Assembly: GCF_007746075.1 (NCBI RefSeq)
Contig: NZ_CP036339.1
Span: forward strand, 5,609,786 to 5,673,785
Source of the DNA: Lacipirellula limnantheis
Lineage (GTDB): Bacteria > Planctomycetota > Planctomycetia > Pirellulales > Lacipirellulaceae
DNA length: 64,000 nucleotides
Direction: 5' to 3'
In this document: piece after piece, positions 44,628 through 53,047 of the stretch
How positions within the stretch are numbered: the stretch's first letter is position 1
How the letters are laid out: each line of letters opens with the position of its first letter
Program-made: the position numbers and the translations under genes
Notes under the pieces: model-generated
Told to the model about the DNA's origin: nothing
Seen by the model: only the letters and a program-made list of their open reading frames with translations
The model's database searches: none

Positions 44628-45380
44628 ATGGCAGGCCATTCCCATTGGGCGAACATCGCCCACAAAAAGTCGGTCATCGACAACAAGCGCGGCAAGCTGT
44701 GGAGCAAGCTCTCCAAGGCGCTCATCGTGGCGGCAAAGGAAGGGGGCGGCGATCCCGCGACCAACCTGAAGCTCCGCTACGCGATCACCGACGCCAAGGC
44801 GGGCAACATGCCCAAGGACACGATCGAGCGCTCGATCAAAAAGGGGACCGGCGAGCTTGAGGGGGGGAATCTCGAGCAGGTGCTGTACGAAGGCTACGGC
44901 CCCGCAGGCGTGGCCGTTCTCTGCGAGATCTTTACCGACAACCGCAATCGCACAGCTCCTGAAGTTCGCAAGATCTTCGAGGTTGCCGGCGGGAAGCTTG
45001 GCGCGACGGGCTGCGTCGCCTGGATGTTTGACCGTAAAACGCTGGTCCGCGTCGCCAAAGACAAGATCGGCGAAGACGCCTTGATGGAGCTCGCCATCGA
45101 AGCGGGCGCCGACGACGTGCGGACGGAAGGCGACGTTTTTGAAGTGATCGCCGAGCCCGACGCGTTCGCAACGGTGTGCGCCGCCCTAGAGGCCGCGAAC
45201 GTGCCGACCGAAGGGAGCGAAATCACGCGCATCCCGAAAGACACGGTCGACATTGGCAGCGACGACGCCCGACGCGTGCTGAAGATGATGACGGCGCTCG
45301 ACGATCACGACGACGTGCAGAGCGTATCGGCGAATTTTAATATTCCCGATGACGTGATGGCAGAACTGGCGGATGCGTAA
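44628..45380 (+). CDS. yebC: YebC/PmpR family protein
   Basis: 250 residues, standard length. The start MAGHSHWANIAHKKSVIDNK and the block YEGYGPAGVAVLCEIFTDNR are diagnostic. Family members act as DNA-binding regulators, and some have been linked to relief of ribosome stalling at proline-rich sequences; which applies here is not readable. yebC is often near ruvC in other bacteria but here is 44 kb away. Confidence 0.95.
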   Translation: MAGHSHWANIAHKKSVIDNKRGKLWSKLSKALIVAAKEGGGDPATNLKLRYAITDAKAGNMPKDTIERSIKKGTGELEGGNLEQVLYEGYGPAGVAVLCEIFTDNRNRTAPEVRKIFEVAGGKLGATGCVAWMFDRKTLVRVAKDKIGEDALMELAIEAGADDVRTEGDVFEVIAEPDAFATVCAALEAANVPTEGSEITRIPKDTVDIGSDDARRVLKMMTALDDHDDVQSVSANFNIPDDVMAELADA

Positions 45381-45390
45381 GGCTGCCGGC

Positions 45391-45425
45391 TGCTAGATGC
45401 TAGATGCTAGATGCTAGATGCTAGA
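45391..45425. repeat. Tandem 7-nt repeat TGCTAGA
   Basis: Five head-to-tail copies of TGCTAGA after the yebC stop. It is one arm of the GATGCTAG word class with no opposite arm nearby, and could be a growth intermediate or remnant of such an inverted repeat. Confidence 0.85.
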
Positions 45426-45464
45426 GAATGGCCGATCTATCAAGCATTGAGTAACTGACATCCA

Positions 45465-47015
45465 TCAGTCCTCCGCCCCTAACTTCCCCACATGCTTAAT
45501 TGCCGGCCAGTATTTCTGGAAGTCGAAGTCGGGGCTGTTGTCGAGGTCGTGGCAACGCATGCAGTTTTTCACGACCTGCCCTTCCTCGAAGACCTGCCCG
45601 TCCTTATTTCCCTCGTTGGCCACAATGTTCATACGCAATGCGGCGCGAAGGGCTTCCTTTTCCTGATCAGTCGCATCGACCTCGCCGTTCTCGACGCGCA
45701 CGTGGTCGGCCGCCGGGCCGTGGCAGTTTTCGCAGCCGTTTTGCAGCATCTCCGGCGTTTCGGTGAGACCAAGATAGCCCGATTTGTAGGGGAAGTACTC
45801 CTCTGGTCGCCAGCCGGTGACGTGGCAGGCGAGACACTCGGGATCGAAATGCCGCGGCGGGTCGAGCTTCACCAGCGTGTCGGTCGCGTGCGCATGGGGC
45901 GACTTCTTAAACACCTCCGAGGCGGCGGTGTGGCAGTCCGCGCAGGCTGAGGAGCCCGCGAACTCCCCGTCCGGATGCGCCACGGGCTTCAGCCCGAGCC
46001 CGGCTAGCGTCATCGTTTCGAGCTCGCTTTGGTAGGCGACGAGCTTCTCCTTCATCGCCGTCCCTTCGACGAAGCGCGCATCGAGCGGCACGCGCTGATA
46101 ACGGATCGGCGTCTTCGGATCGGCGTAAAAGCCGAGGACAATGACGTACATCCCTTTGTGTCCCGCCTCGACCAGCAGCGATTTGCTGCCGGGAATCGCT
46201 TTCGGCGTCTTTGGCGGTTCTTCCGCCCCGCCGGTCGTGGCCACGATTTGGAACTGCGGGAACTGCAGCGCCAGCGCCGTCGCTTCGGCAGGATCTCCGT
46301 GAACCATCAGCACCTGCAGGTCGCACTTTTCCGCGGCCAATAGCGGCGCCACCTGCGCCAAGCCAGCCGCCGCGCTGATAACCGCGATATCGCCGCGCCC
46401 CGCAAGCGCCGCTTGATCCTTGGCGCCAAGGACCGACGTCACGCCGATCCGCTTGCCCCCCGCCTCGATGATGCGGAAGCGGTCGGTCATCCCCATCTCG
46501 ACCGACTCCTCGAGACCGTAGATGCCGACGTTAGCCGAGACGACGGGATTCTTCGCCGGATCGATGTTCATGAGGGCGCCCGAGACCGCGTCGATGTTGC
46601 CGAGCCCCAGTTCCCGTCCTCCCAGCGCGATGGCTTGATATCCCAGGTCGACGAGCGATTCGAGAGCGTAGCGGTACTTGATTTCGCTCTGCACGCCGAG
46701 CCGCTTGACCAACCCGCCCATGTCGAGATTCACCATCGGCCAGCCCTTGGCCTTGAGGTCCTTGAGCAGCGTCTCGCGCCGCTTGAGTCCCCCCATCTGA
46801 TTCTCCAGCCCCGCGCAGCCGCACGGTTCCAGGTAACCGTCCAGTTCGCCTGAGATCACCAGCGCGAACTCCGGCTTGGGCCAACCGACGAAGATCTCGC
46901 CGTTGGCCTTAATCGGATCGATCTTCGGCTTGGCGGCCGGATCGGCGGCGTTGCCTCCGATTGCTAGCAGGCCAAGCGCGGCCAGGGCGATTGCCGCAAG
47001 CGTAGGAATTCTCAT
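45465..47015 (-). CDS. Tetraheme cytochrome c fused to a nucleotidase-like domain
   Basis: 516 residues from the ATG at 47015, which gives a signal peptide (MRIPTLAAIALAALGLLAIG). Residues about 45-350 resemble the metallophosphoesterase half of 5'-nucleotidases (GELDGYLEPCGCAGLENQMG, GYQAIALGGRELGLG) but the family's GDxxD and GNH motifs are not evident. The C-terminal part has four haem sites: CADCH, CLACH, CENCH and CMRCH, in cytochrome c554-like spacing. An extracytoplasmic redox protein is likely; partner unknown. The DUF1573 gene lies 112 nt upstream on the same strand. Confidence 0.75.
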   Translation of the reverse strand: MRIPTLAAIALAALGLLAIGGNAADPAAKPKIDPIKANGEIFVGWPKPEFALVISGELDGYLEPCGCAGLENQMGGLKRRETLLKDLKAKGWPMVNLDMGGLVKRLGVQSEIKYRYALESLVDLGYQAIALGGRELGLGNIDAVSGALMNIDPAKNPVVSANVGIYGLEESVEMGMTDRFRIIEAGGKRIGVTSVLGAKDQAALAGRGDIAVISAAAGLAQVAPLLAAEKCDLQVLMVHGDPAEATALALQFPQFQIVATTGGAEEPPKTPKAIPGSKSLLVEAGHKGMYVIVLGFYADPKTPIRYQRVPLDARFVEGTAMKEKLVAYQSELETMTLAGLGLKPVAHPDGEFAGSSACADCHTAASEVFKKSPHAHATDTLVKLDPPRHFDPECLACHVTGWRPEEYFPYKSGYLGLTETPEMLQNGCENCHGPAADHVRVENGEVDATDQEKEALRAALRMNIVANEGNKDGQVFEEGQVVKNCMRCHDLDNSPDFDFQKYWPAIKHVGKLGAED

Positions 47016-47126
47016 GGTGTCAATCGCCAGGGGAGTAACCGTCGTCGGCGCCGAAACCACTATCGTACAAGTTGCCGCGCGACGGGGCCACCGCGTTTCA
47101 GCCGGACCGCAGGCTGGCAAGGGACC

Positions 47127-48324
47127 CTAGGGCTTCACGACAAACGCCACCTTCAGCCGCACTTCGGGCGTCTGCGGATGGGTCGTCGAGAGGACAATCT
47201 CCCCCTCGCCCCCTTGGTCTTCGCCCATCATCACGATCGGCCGCGAGCCGGGCGGAATATCGACGGTCAGCGGGATCTGCACGAAGTTATCCCGAATCAC
47301 CTTTGGCTCGCCGAGCGAGGCCTTCAGTTCGTTGGGCGTCACGCTGGCTACCTTGAGCTCGGTCGACTTGGCGTGCTCGCCGCGCAGCGACACGTTCAGC
47401 CGACTCGACGAGCCATCGGCGCTCTTGGCGGGACTGATTCGCAGCGTGCCGGTTGCGTCCACCCATCCTGGACCGGCGATCGAAATATCGCCTTTCACCG
47501 CCCCGTACACCGGCACTTCGAGACTGGACGCGCGCTTCAGATTCGTCTTCATCTTCAGTGATCCGGCAAACGGGCCGATTGTTCCCTTCGGCTTAAAAGT
47601 CGCCACGACCTTCGCCGCCGCAAGCGCCTTGTCCGGCAGCGCGGACTTTTCGACCGGCTCGATCGTCACCTCCGTTTGCTCCGCGACTTTGGCGTCGGTG
47701 ACCTCGAATGATTCGATCGTCACTTCCGGTTCAAAAAAGGATACGACGAGCATTTCCGCTTTCCCCTCGGCACCGACGTTGACATTGCCGAAGTTAAGCA
47801 GCGACGGTTGCAGCGTCGTCGACTCGACGATGTCCCCTTCGACCGTCAGTTCCAAACGTGAGCGCTCAGGATCGTTGGTGGTAAAGGTCGCGCCATGCCG
47901 AAAAGGGCCGGCCGGCACTTTGGCGGCCCACTCGAGCAGCACCTTCGCCGCTTCGCTTGGCGGCACGGTAGCGCTTGCGCCGGGCTCGACCGACTTGCCA
48001 TTCAGCTCCACGGTGGTGCATTTGCAGGTGTGCGAAACGAACTCAAGGTCGAGCGGCGACTTCCCCCCGTTCTTGATCTCGAACGTATGCTGCTGGGTCG
48101 TGCCGCTCTCCATCTTGTCGAAGTTGAACGTCGTCTCGTCGATCGACGCCTGAGCGGCGGTGGCGGGGGGCTGCGCTTCCGCTTCGCCCGTCATTCGCAG
48201 ACCCCTTGATGGCGACCTTGCCGCCGCGCACGGTCCAAGGCTTCGCTTCCCAGTAGCCGACGGCGGCGCCGGCGGCGACGCCAATGGTCGCGGCGGCGAG
48301 TAACCAGACGAGTGTCGTTTTCAT
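47127..48324 (-). CDS. DUF1573 protein with an apparent N-terminal frameshift
   Basis: Two frames must be joined to give a normal protein. From the ATG at 48324 a membrane anchor is read (MKTTLVWLLAAATIGVAAGA, then VGYWEAKPWTVRGG). The DUF1573 body (FNFDKMESGTTQQHTFEIKN, FVSHTCKCTTVELNGK) is in the next frame, from about 48194 to 47127. Removing one C from the CCCC run at 48202-48205 would join them as VAIKGLRMTGEAEAQ. Without this, an internal ATG at 48194 would give a 355-residue protein without anchor. DUF1573 proteins are abundant extracytoplasmic proteins of unknown function in this phylum. Sequencing error, real mutation and slippage cannot be told apart here. Confidence 0.7.
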
Positions 48325-48350
48325 GGCTAGGATCTACGTAGAAGACATTC

Positions 48351-48440
48351 AACACAGAGAGCACAGAGATCACAGAGAATAGAATTCACGTGACTTCGAC
48401 TGTAATTGGTTTTCTCTGTGTCCTCTGTGCTCTCTGTGTT
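48351..48440. repeat. Inverted repeat of ACAGAGAGCAC words
   Basis: Arms 48351-48379 (AACACAGAGAGCACAGAGAT then CACAGAGAA) and 48412-48440 are near-perfect reverse complements. It ends 27 nt upstream of the DUF1573 start codon on the minus strand. Confidence 0.85.
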
Positions 48441-48500
48441 AAAGCATTTGCATTTCCAACGAACTTTTATTCTAGGCCTGAAATTGGCCAAGCGTCAATT

Positions 48501-49034
48501 TTACCGCCGGACGCGCGGCAGCAGTTCCCGACAACGAGTGAAGAACGCCTGGAAATCGTCGCGGCGGTAGTCGGGATAGGTCCACTCGAACGGCTGCCAG
48601 CCCCCTTTGCGGTACGACAGCGTCACCTCGGCGTAGATGCCTTCGGCGATGTAGATGCGGTGGGCGTGGTCTTTGGTCGAGGCGAGGACCAGCTTCGCGA
48701 GGGTGATGTAGCCGGGGTCGAGGTTCAGCGGCCGCGGCTCGGGGTGGAGTTCGAGACCGGCGTACTCAGCTTCGAGAAAGTTCGTCTGCCGTTTGATCGC
48801 CGGCAGGTTGCCCGGATCGACGAGCTGCTCGAAGACCCAAAACTGCTTCTTGAGCTCGACGCCCATCTCGGCGTCGTAGTAATTGGTTTCGGTGAAGTCG
48901 AACGCAGGGCTAACGGCAGCGGCGGGGCCATATTCGGTCTCGCACTCGCGGAGGCCCCACAGAAGGGCTTCCTCGTAACGGCTGCTGGCCGCGACGAGCA
49001 GTTGGACTGGCAGCGGTTCGTGAATGTCGCCCAT
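48501..49034 (-). CDS. DUF4416 family protein
   Basis: 177 residues, soluble. Family blocks are visible: PAFDFTETNYYDAEMGVELK, FEQLVDPGNLPAIKRQTN, LNLDPGYITLAKLVLASTKD, and AHRIYIAEGIYAEVTLSYRK followed by WTYPDYRRDDF. DUF4416 has no assigned function. It lies between the DUF1573 gene and the transposase remnant, both on the same strand. Confidence 0.85.
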   Translation of the reverse strand: MGDIHEPLPVQLLVAASSRYEEALLWGLRECETEYGPAAAVSPAFDFTETNYYDAEMGVELKKQFWVFEQLVDPGNLPAIKRQTNFLEAEYAGLELHPEPRPLNLDPGYITLAKLVLASTKDHAHRIYIAEGIYAEVTLSYRKGGWQPFEWTYPDYRRDDFQAFFTRCRELLPRVRR

Positions 49035-49044
49035 GTGATGGAGG

Positions 49045-49159
49045 CCGGGGCCCGGACCGCGTGGCGGTCCGGCTATTTAGGGAAGCGAACGAGTAGCGCC
49101 TCGCTTTATCGTACCAGCGCGCTGCGCTCCCCCACTAGCCGGAGGGCCACGCCCTCCGG
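49045..49159. repeat. Left REP pair flanking the RAYT remnant
   Basis: Palindrome A at 49052-49072 (CCGGACCGC-GTG-GCGGTCCGG, followed by CTATT) and palindrome B at 49139-49159 (CCGGAGGGC-CAC-GCCCTCCGG). Both have 9-bp perfect stems with 3-nt loops. The same ordered pair in the same orientation occurs on the other side of the transposase at 49685-49823. Confidence 0.9.
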
Positions 49160-49178
49160 GCCGATGGAGTCTTCATCC

Positions 49179-49661
49179 CTAACGATGAAACCCCTTCGCC
49201 AAGCTCCACTTCCACCCCGAATGCTTCGGCAAGTAAACCGTCATCAAGTAATCGAAATGCTCTCGATCACGCACCCGCTTCCGACTCCCACCCTCACTGA
49301 GCCATGTGCGCTGCTTTATTGCCGCATTCAAGCCACGGCTGATCGAGCCGTTGACCAACCCGCGCATCGGCACGACGTTTCGCTCATCGCGCCAGGCGAG
49401 TAACGCATGGATGTGCGTTGGGTCAGTGGCGATGTAGTGAAGCTCGAAACGCTGTGGCGTTTGTGATTTGATGAGACTTTCGATGATGCAGCGCTGGTGT
49501 TCCGAAGAGAAGTTGACGATCTCTTCGGTCATTGCCTTCGCTTAGAGACCATGCTTCTGCAAGTCTTGCTGCAAGATGCCTTGATGGCGTTTCACATAGC
49601 CTTGCTTGCGGTCCGGCGTCCAACTGCCGTAGGCGTGGTAGGTGAAGAGGCAGCAGGGCAT
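49179..49661 (-). pseudogene. REP-associated tyrosine transposase (RAYT), broken by a stop codon
   Basis: The frame from the ATG at 49661 reads MPCCLFTYHAYGSWTPDRKQ and GYVKRHQGILQQDLQKHGL, then a TAA (49542-49544), then continues in the same frame AKAMTEEIVNFSSEHQRCII to 49179. HYIATDPTHIHALLAW carries the HUH (His-Ile-His) metal-binding site of Y1 transposases, and EHFDYLMTVYLPKHSGW is the usual C-terminal block. Restart at 49532 would give a 117-residue protein that keeps the HUH site but lacks the N-terminal strand. RAYTs are single-copy domesticated relatives of IS200/IS605 transposases linked to REP elements, which flank this gene on both sides. Confidence 0.8.
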
Positions 49662-49684
49662 CACTGGATCCTGCGGGGCGCCGC

Positions 49685-49823
49685 CCGGACCGCGTGGCGG
49701 TCCGGCTATTGCGCGACATTTAAGGGGCTGAGCCCTATAGTGAACTTAGGTTCACTATAGCAATGCAAGTCGCAATTGCAAGTCAATTGCTAGCCTACCA
49801 GCCGGAGGGCCACCGCCCTCCGG
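49685..49823. repeat. Right REP pair flanking the RAYT remnant
   Basis: Palindrome A at 49685-49705 (CCGGACCGC-GTG-GCGGTCCGG, then CTATT) and palindrome B at 49802-49823 (CCGGAGGGC-CACC-GCCCTCCGG). Between them is an extra perfect hairpin at 49735-49760 (CTATAGTGAAC-TTAG-GTTCACTATAG) and GCAATTGC words. Same order and orientation as the left pair. Confidence 0.9.
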
Positions 49824-49842
49824 AACGCCTCGCGGAGCGACC

Positions 49843-51360
49843 TTAGTAGCTCTTCGCGAACACGCCGCGCTTGGTGCTCGGCTTACCGGTGAAGATACAC
49901 GTTCCCGCCTCCGATTCGCCGTCGAGCGGCACGCAGCGGACGGTGACCTTCAGCTCTTTGAGCTTCTCTTCGATTTCAGGCGAATCGACGAAGTGGCAGT
50001 ACGCCAGGCCGCCGTGGATCTCGGGGTTGTCGGCATTCTTCGGCGTGAAGAACTTTTCGAACTCGGCGAGCGTGTCGATCTTCACCGTCGCTTCGTCACG
50101 GAGCTTGGCGGCGCGATCGAACAGGCCTTGCTGCATTTCGGCGAGCGTCTTGGCAATGCTGGCGACGAACTCCTCGGGCGTCGGCTTCGTTTCGTACTTC
50201 ACACCATCGCGACGGGCTGGGAACAACTTCCCATCGGCAATGTCACGCGGGCCAATCTCCAAACGGATCGGCACGCCGCGCTTTACCCATTGCCACTTCT
50301 TGTCGCCGCCGCGGATGTCGCGATCGTCGATCCGCACGCGAACCGCTTCGCCCGCATACTGTTGAGAGCCGAGATCTTTCTTCAGCCCTTCGCAGAACGG
50401 CACGACCTTGGCGCGCTCTTCCGGCGTTTTGTAGATCGGCAGAATGATGACGTGCGCCGGGGCGAGCTTCGGCGGTAGCACGAGGCCGTCGTCGTCGGAG
50501 TGGGTCATGATGAGCCCGCCGATCAGCCGGGTCGACACGCCCCAGCTGGTGGTCCAGGCGTATTCGAGTTGGCCCGCTTCGCTTTGGAACTTGATCTCCT
50601 GGGCCTTCGCAAAGTTCTGTCCTAGGAAGTGGCTCGTCCCCGCTTGCAGCGCTTTGCGATCCTGCATCATTGCTTCGATGCTGTAGGTACTCACGGCGCC
50701 GGGAAAGCGTTCGCCCGAGGTTTTCTCGCCCTTGATGACCGGCATCGCCATCGAGCCTTCGGCGAACTCGGCGTACACGTCGAGCATCTGCCGCGTTTCG
50801 ATCTGCGCTTCCTCAGCGGTGGCGTGGACGGTGTGCCCCTCCTGCCACAAGAACTCGGTGGTCCGCAGGAACATCCGCGTCCGCAGTTCCCAGCGGACGA
50901 CGTTGGCCCACTGGTTGATGAGGATCGGCAGGTCGCGGTACGACTGCACCCACCGCGCGAACGTGGCGCCGATGATCGTTTCGCTTGTCGGCCGGACGAT
51001 CAGCGGCTCTTCGAGTTCGGCCGAGGGCGCCGGGCGGAGGCCTCCTTTGCCGTTCGGCTCCAGCCGATGGTGCGTCACGACGGCGCATTCCTTGGCGAAC
51101 CCTTCGACGTGCTCCGCCTCTTTTTCGAGGAAGCTCATCGGAATGAACAGCGGGAAGTAGGCGTTCTCGTGCCCGGTCGCCTTGAACATCGCGTCGAGGC
51201 GTCGCTGAATGTTCTCCCAGATCGCATAGCCCCACGGCTTGATCACCATGCAGCCGCGGACGTCGGAATTCTCGGCGAGATCGGCGCCCTTCACGACTTG
51301 CTGGTACCACTCCGGGTAGTTTTCGCTGCGGGTGGGAGTGATGGCGGTTTTACCGGACAT
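49843..51360 (-). CDS. proS: Prolyl-tRNA synthetase, archaeal/eukaryotic type
   Basis: 505 residues, without the editing insertion of the long bacterial form. Class II motifs are PWGYAIWENIQRRLD (motif 1 region), TSETIIGATFARWVQSYRDL and RWELRTRMFLRTTEFLWQEG (motif 2), and STRLIGGLIMTHSDDDGLVL (motif 3). The C-terminal extension ends in KRGVFAKSY with the terminal Tyr characteristic of this type. It charges tRNA-Pro in the cytoplasm. This form occurs in some bacteria, including planctomycetes. The AUG at 51360 is preceded by a repeat-rich gap. Confidence 0.95.
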   Translation of the reverse strand: MSGKTAITPTRSENYPEWYQQVVKGADLAENSDVRGCMVIKPWGYAIWENIQRRLDAMFKATGHENAYFPLFIPMSFLEKEAEHVEGFAKECAVVTHHRLEPNGKGGLRPAPSAELEEPLIVRPTSETIIGATFARWVQSYRDLPILINQWANVVRWELRTRMFLRTTEFLWQEGHTVHATAEEAQIETRQMLDVYAEFAEGSMAMPVIKGEKTSGERFPGAVSTYSIEAMMQDRKALQAGTSHFLGQNFAKAQEIKFQSEAGQLEYAWTTSWGVSTRLIGGLIMTHSDDDGLVLPPKLAPAHVIILPIYKTPEERAKVVPFCEGLKKDLGSQQYAGEAVRVRIDDRDIRGGDKKWQWVKRGVPIRLEIGPRDIADGKLFPARRDGVKYETKPTPEEFVASIAKTLAEMQQGLFDRAAKLRDEATVKIDTLAEFEKFFTPKNADNPEIHGGLAYCHFVDSPEIEEKLKELKVTVRCVPLDGESEAGTCIFTGKPSTKRGVFAKSY

Positions 51361-51837
51361 GGCGGAGCGGTGGGTTCAGGCGTCGGGGTTCAGCGAGTAG
51401 CCGCGGGTCAACAACCCGCCGGAGCGAACTGGCGAAAGCGGGCCATTCTAAACGACTCGCCTCCCCTGCGGAATGCGACCGTAGGCTTGCTCTGATTCAT
51501 GGGAAAGTCAACCGCAAAGGACGCCAAGAGCGCCAAGGAAGAAAAATGCGGAGGAACCGCCGATGAACGCTGATAAACGCAAATAAAGCCAGTGGCTTTC
51601 AACTGTTCCTCCCATCTGCGTCTATTTGCGTTCATCGGCGGTTTCTTTGATGTATTTCCTTGGCGCTCTTGGCGTCCCTGGCGGTTCAATTCTGAAGCGT
51701 CCACCAGCACGGCCCAAACCCACGGCGAATACGGCCGAGGCTGATTTTGGTATGATTGTCCTTCCCAAGATTCGCCCCCGCGGCTCGTTGAGCCGCGGCT
51801 ACCTGAACCCCAACACCTGAACCCCGAACCCTCCGCA
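51361..51837. repeat. Repeat-filled divergent gap with nested inverted repeat
   Basis: Palindromes GCCGCGGGTCAACAACCCGC (about 51401-51424) and CGCGGCTCGTTGAGCCGCGG (about 51776-51803) frame a nested inverted repeat. Its outer arms are 51510-51539 and 51657-51687 (CGCCAAGAGCGCCAAGG words); its inner arms are 51554-51580 and 51616-51643 (CCGCCGATGAACGCTGATAA words). The same nested design occurs at 58936-59099 and, with other outer words, at 52860-53028. The second palindrome ends about 35 nt before the next start codon. Confidence 0.85.
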
Positions 51838-52806
51838 ATGCCTGATCGTCGCTTCGTCAGCCAACTCGCCCATAACGAACCAGTGCAGCAAGTTTTTCTC
51901 GCCTCCGAGAAGCTGCTGCGGCCGAACAAGAACGGCAACCTCTATCTGCAGGTCGATCTGAGCGACCGGAGCGGGTCGATCAACACCCGCATGTGGAACG
52001 CCAGCGAGGACGACTACAAGGCGTTCGAGAACGGCGACTTCGTGGTGGTCGACGGCGCGACGCAGTTGTTCCAGGGGACCATGCAGCTGATCGCCAACCG
52101 CATCCGCCGGGCGCGGCCCGACGAGGTGTGCGAGGCCGATTTCATGACGCTGCAGTCGGCCGACGTCGATCGGATGCGAGCCCGGCTGGTGGAGATCCTT
52201 GCCAAGATCCAAACGCCGCCGCTGCAACGGCTCGTCAAGGCGTTCGTCGACGACCAATCGTTCATGGACAAGTTCTGTCTGGCCCCGGCCGGCATGAAGA
52301 ACCACCACGCCTACAAGAGCGGCTTGCTCGAGCATGTGGTGAGCCTCATGGAGCTGGTGCTGGTCGTGGCCCCGCGCTATCCGCAGCTCGACGGCGACAA
52401 GCTGCTGGTCGGCGCCTTCCTGCACGACGCGGCCAAAGTCGACGAGCTGAGCTACGAACGCGACATCGCCTACACCGACGAAGGCCAGATGCTCGGCCAC
52501 ATGATCATGGCGATCACGATGGTCGACGACAAAGTCCGCGAAGCGATCCGCAAAGACGGGATGCCGATGCCGGAGAAGCTGATCACCGAAATCAAGCACA
52601 TGATCGTGAGCCACCACGGCGAGTACGAGTATGGCAGTTCGAAGCTGCCGATGACGCTCGAAGCGGTGGCGCTGCACCATCTCGACAACCTCGACGCGAA
52701 GCTGGCGAGCTTTACGCAACTGATCAAAGACTGCCCGAACGCGGATAGTCCTTGGACGCAGTACTTCACGCAGATCGGGCGGAAGCTCTACAAGGGAGCG
52801 ATATAA
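51838..52806 (+). CDS. YhaM-like 3'-5' exoribonuclease (OB fold plus HD domain)
   Basis: 322 residues. The N-terminal OB domain (residues about 15-95) has LYLQVDLSDRSGSINTRMWN. The HD phosphohydrolase domain has NHHAYKSGLLEHVVSLMEL (about 155), FLHDAAKVDEL (His-Asp, about 198), and IVSHHGEYEYGSSKLPMTLE with ALHHLDNLDAKL. This is the YhaM/CBF1 architecture, which degrades RNA and DNA from the 3' end with metal ions. RNase R follows on the same strand, 240 nt downstream, so an RNA-decay pair is likely. Confidence 0.85.
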   Translation: MPDRRFVSQLAHNEPVQQVFLASEKLLRPNKNGNLYLQVDLSDRSGSINTRMWNASEDDYKAFENGDFVVVDGATQLFQGTMQLIANRIRRARPDEVCEADFMTLQSADVDRMRARLVEILAKIQTPPLQRLVKAFVDDQSFMDKFCLAPAGMKNHHAYKSGLLEHVVSLMELVLVVAPRYPQLDGDKLLVGAFLHDAAKVDELSYERDIAYTDEGQMLGHMIMAITMVDDKVREAIRKDGMPMPEKLITEIKHMIVSHHGEYEYGSSKLPMTLEAVALHHLDNLDAKLASFTQLIKDCPNADSPWTQYFTQIGRKLYKGAI

Positions 52807-52814
52807 CCACCCAA

Positions 52815-53028
52815 GCGAGCCGGGGCGTCCCGCCCCCGGCGCATCAAAAGAAAAACCAACCACGAAGACACCAAGGCACGAAGGACGCACCAAGGACAAG
52901 ACAATCTGAAACCGCAGATGAACGCCGATATGTAATTTATTGATCGGCACTCATCCGCGTTCATTTGCGGTTCCGTAATTCTCTTTTCTTCTTCGTGTCA
53001 TCTTCGTGCCTTAGTGCCTTCGTGGTTC
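52815..53028. repeat. Palindrome plus nested inverted repeat before rnr
   Basis: 52815-52842 repeats the GCGAGCCGGGGCGTCC palindrome of 4115. Then outer arms 52860-52884 and 53000-53028 (CACGAAGxCACCAAGG words) enclose inner arms 52912-52929 and 52953-52975 (AACCGCAGATGAACGCCGAT). The element ends 19 nt before the rnr start codon. Confidence 0.85.
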
Positions 53029-53047
53029 CTCTCAAGAACAAGCGACC

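Noticed and set aside
45391..45425. Possible CRISPR-like array
   Set aside because: Direct repeats are 7 nt with no spacers; this is a simple tandem word, not a CRISPR.
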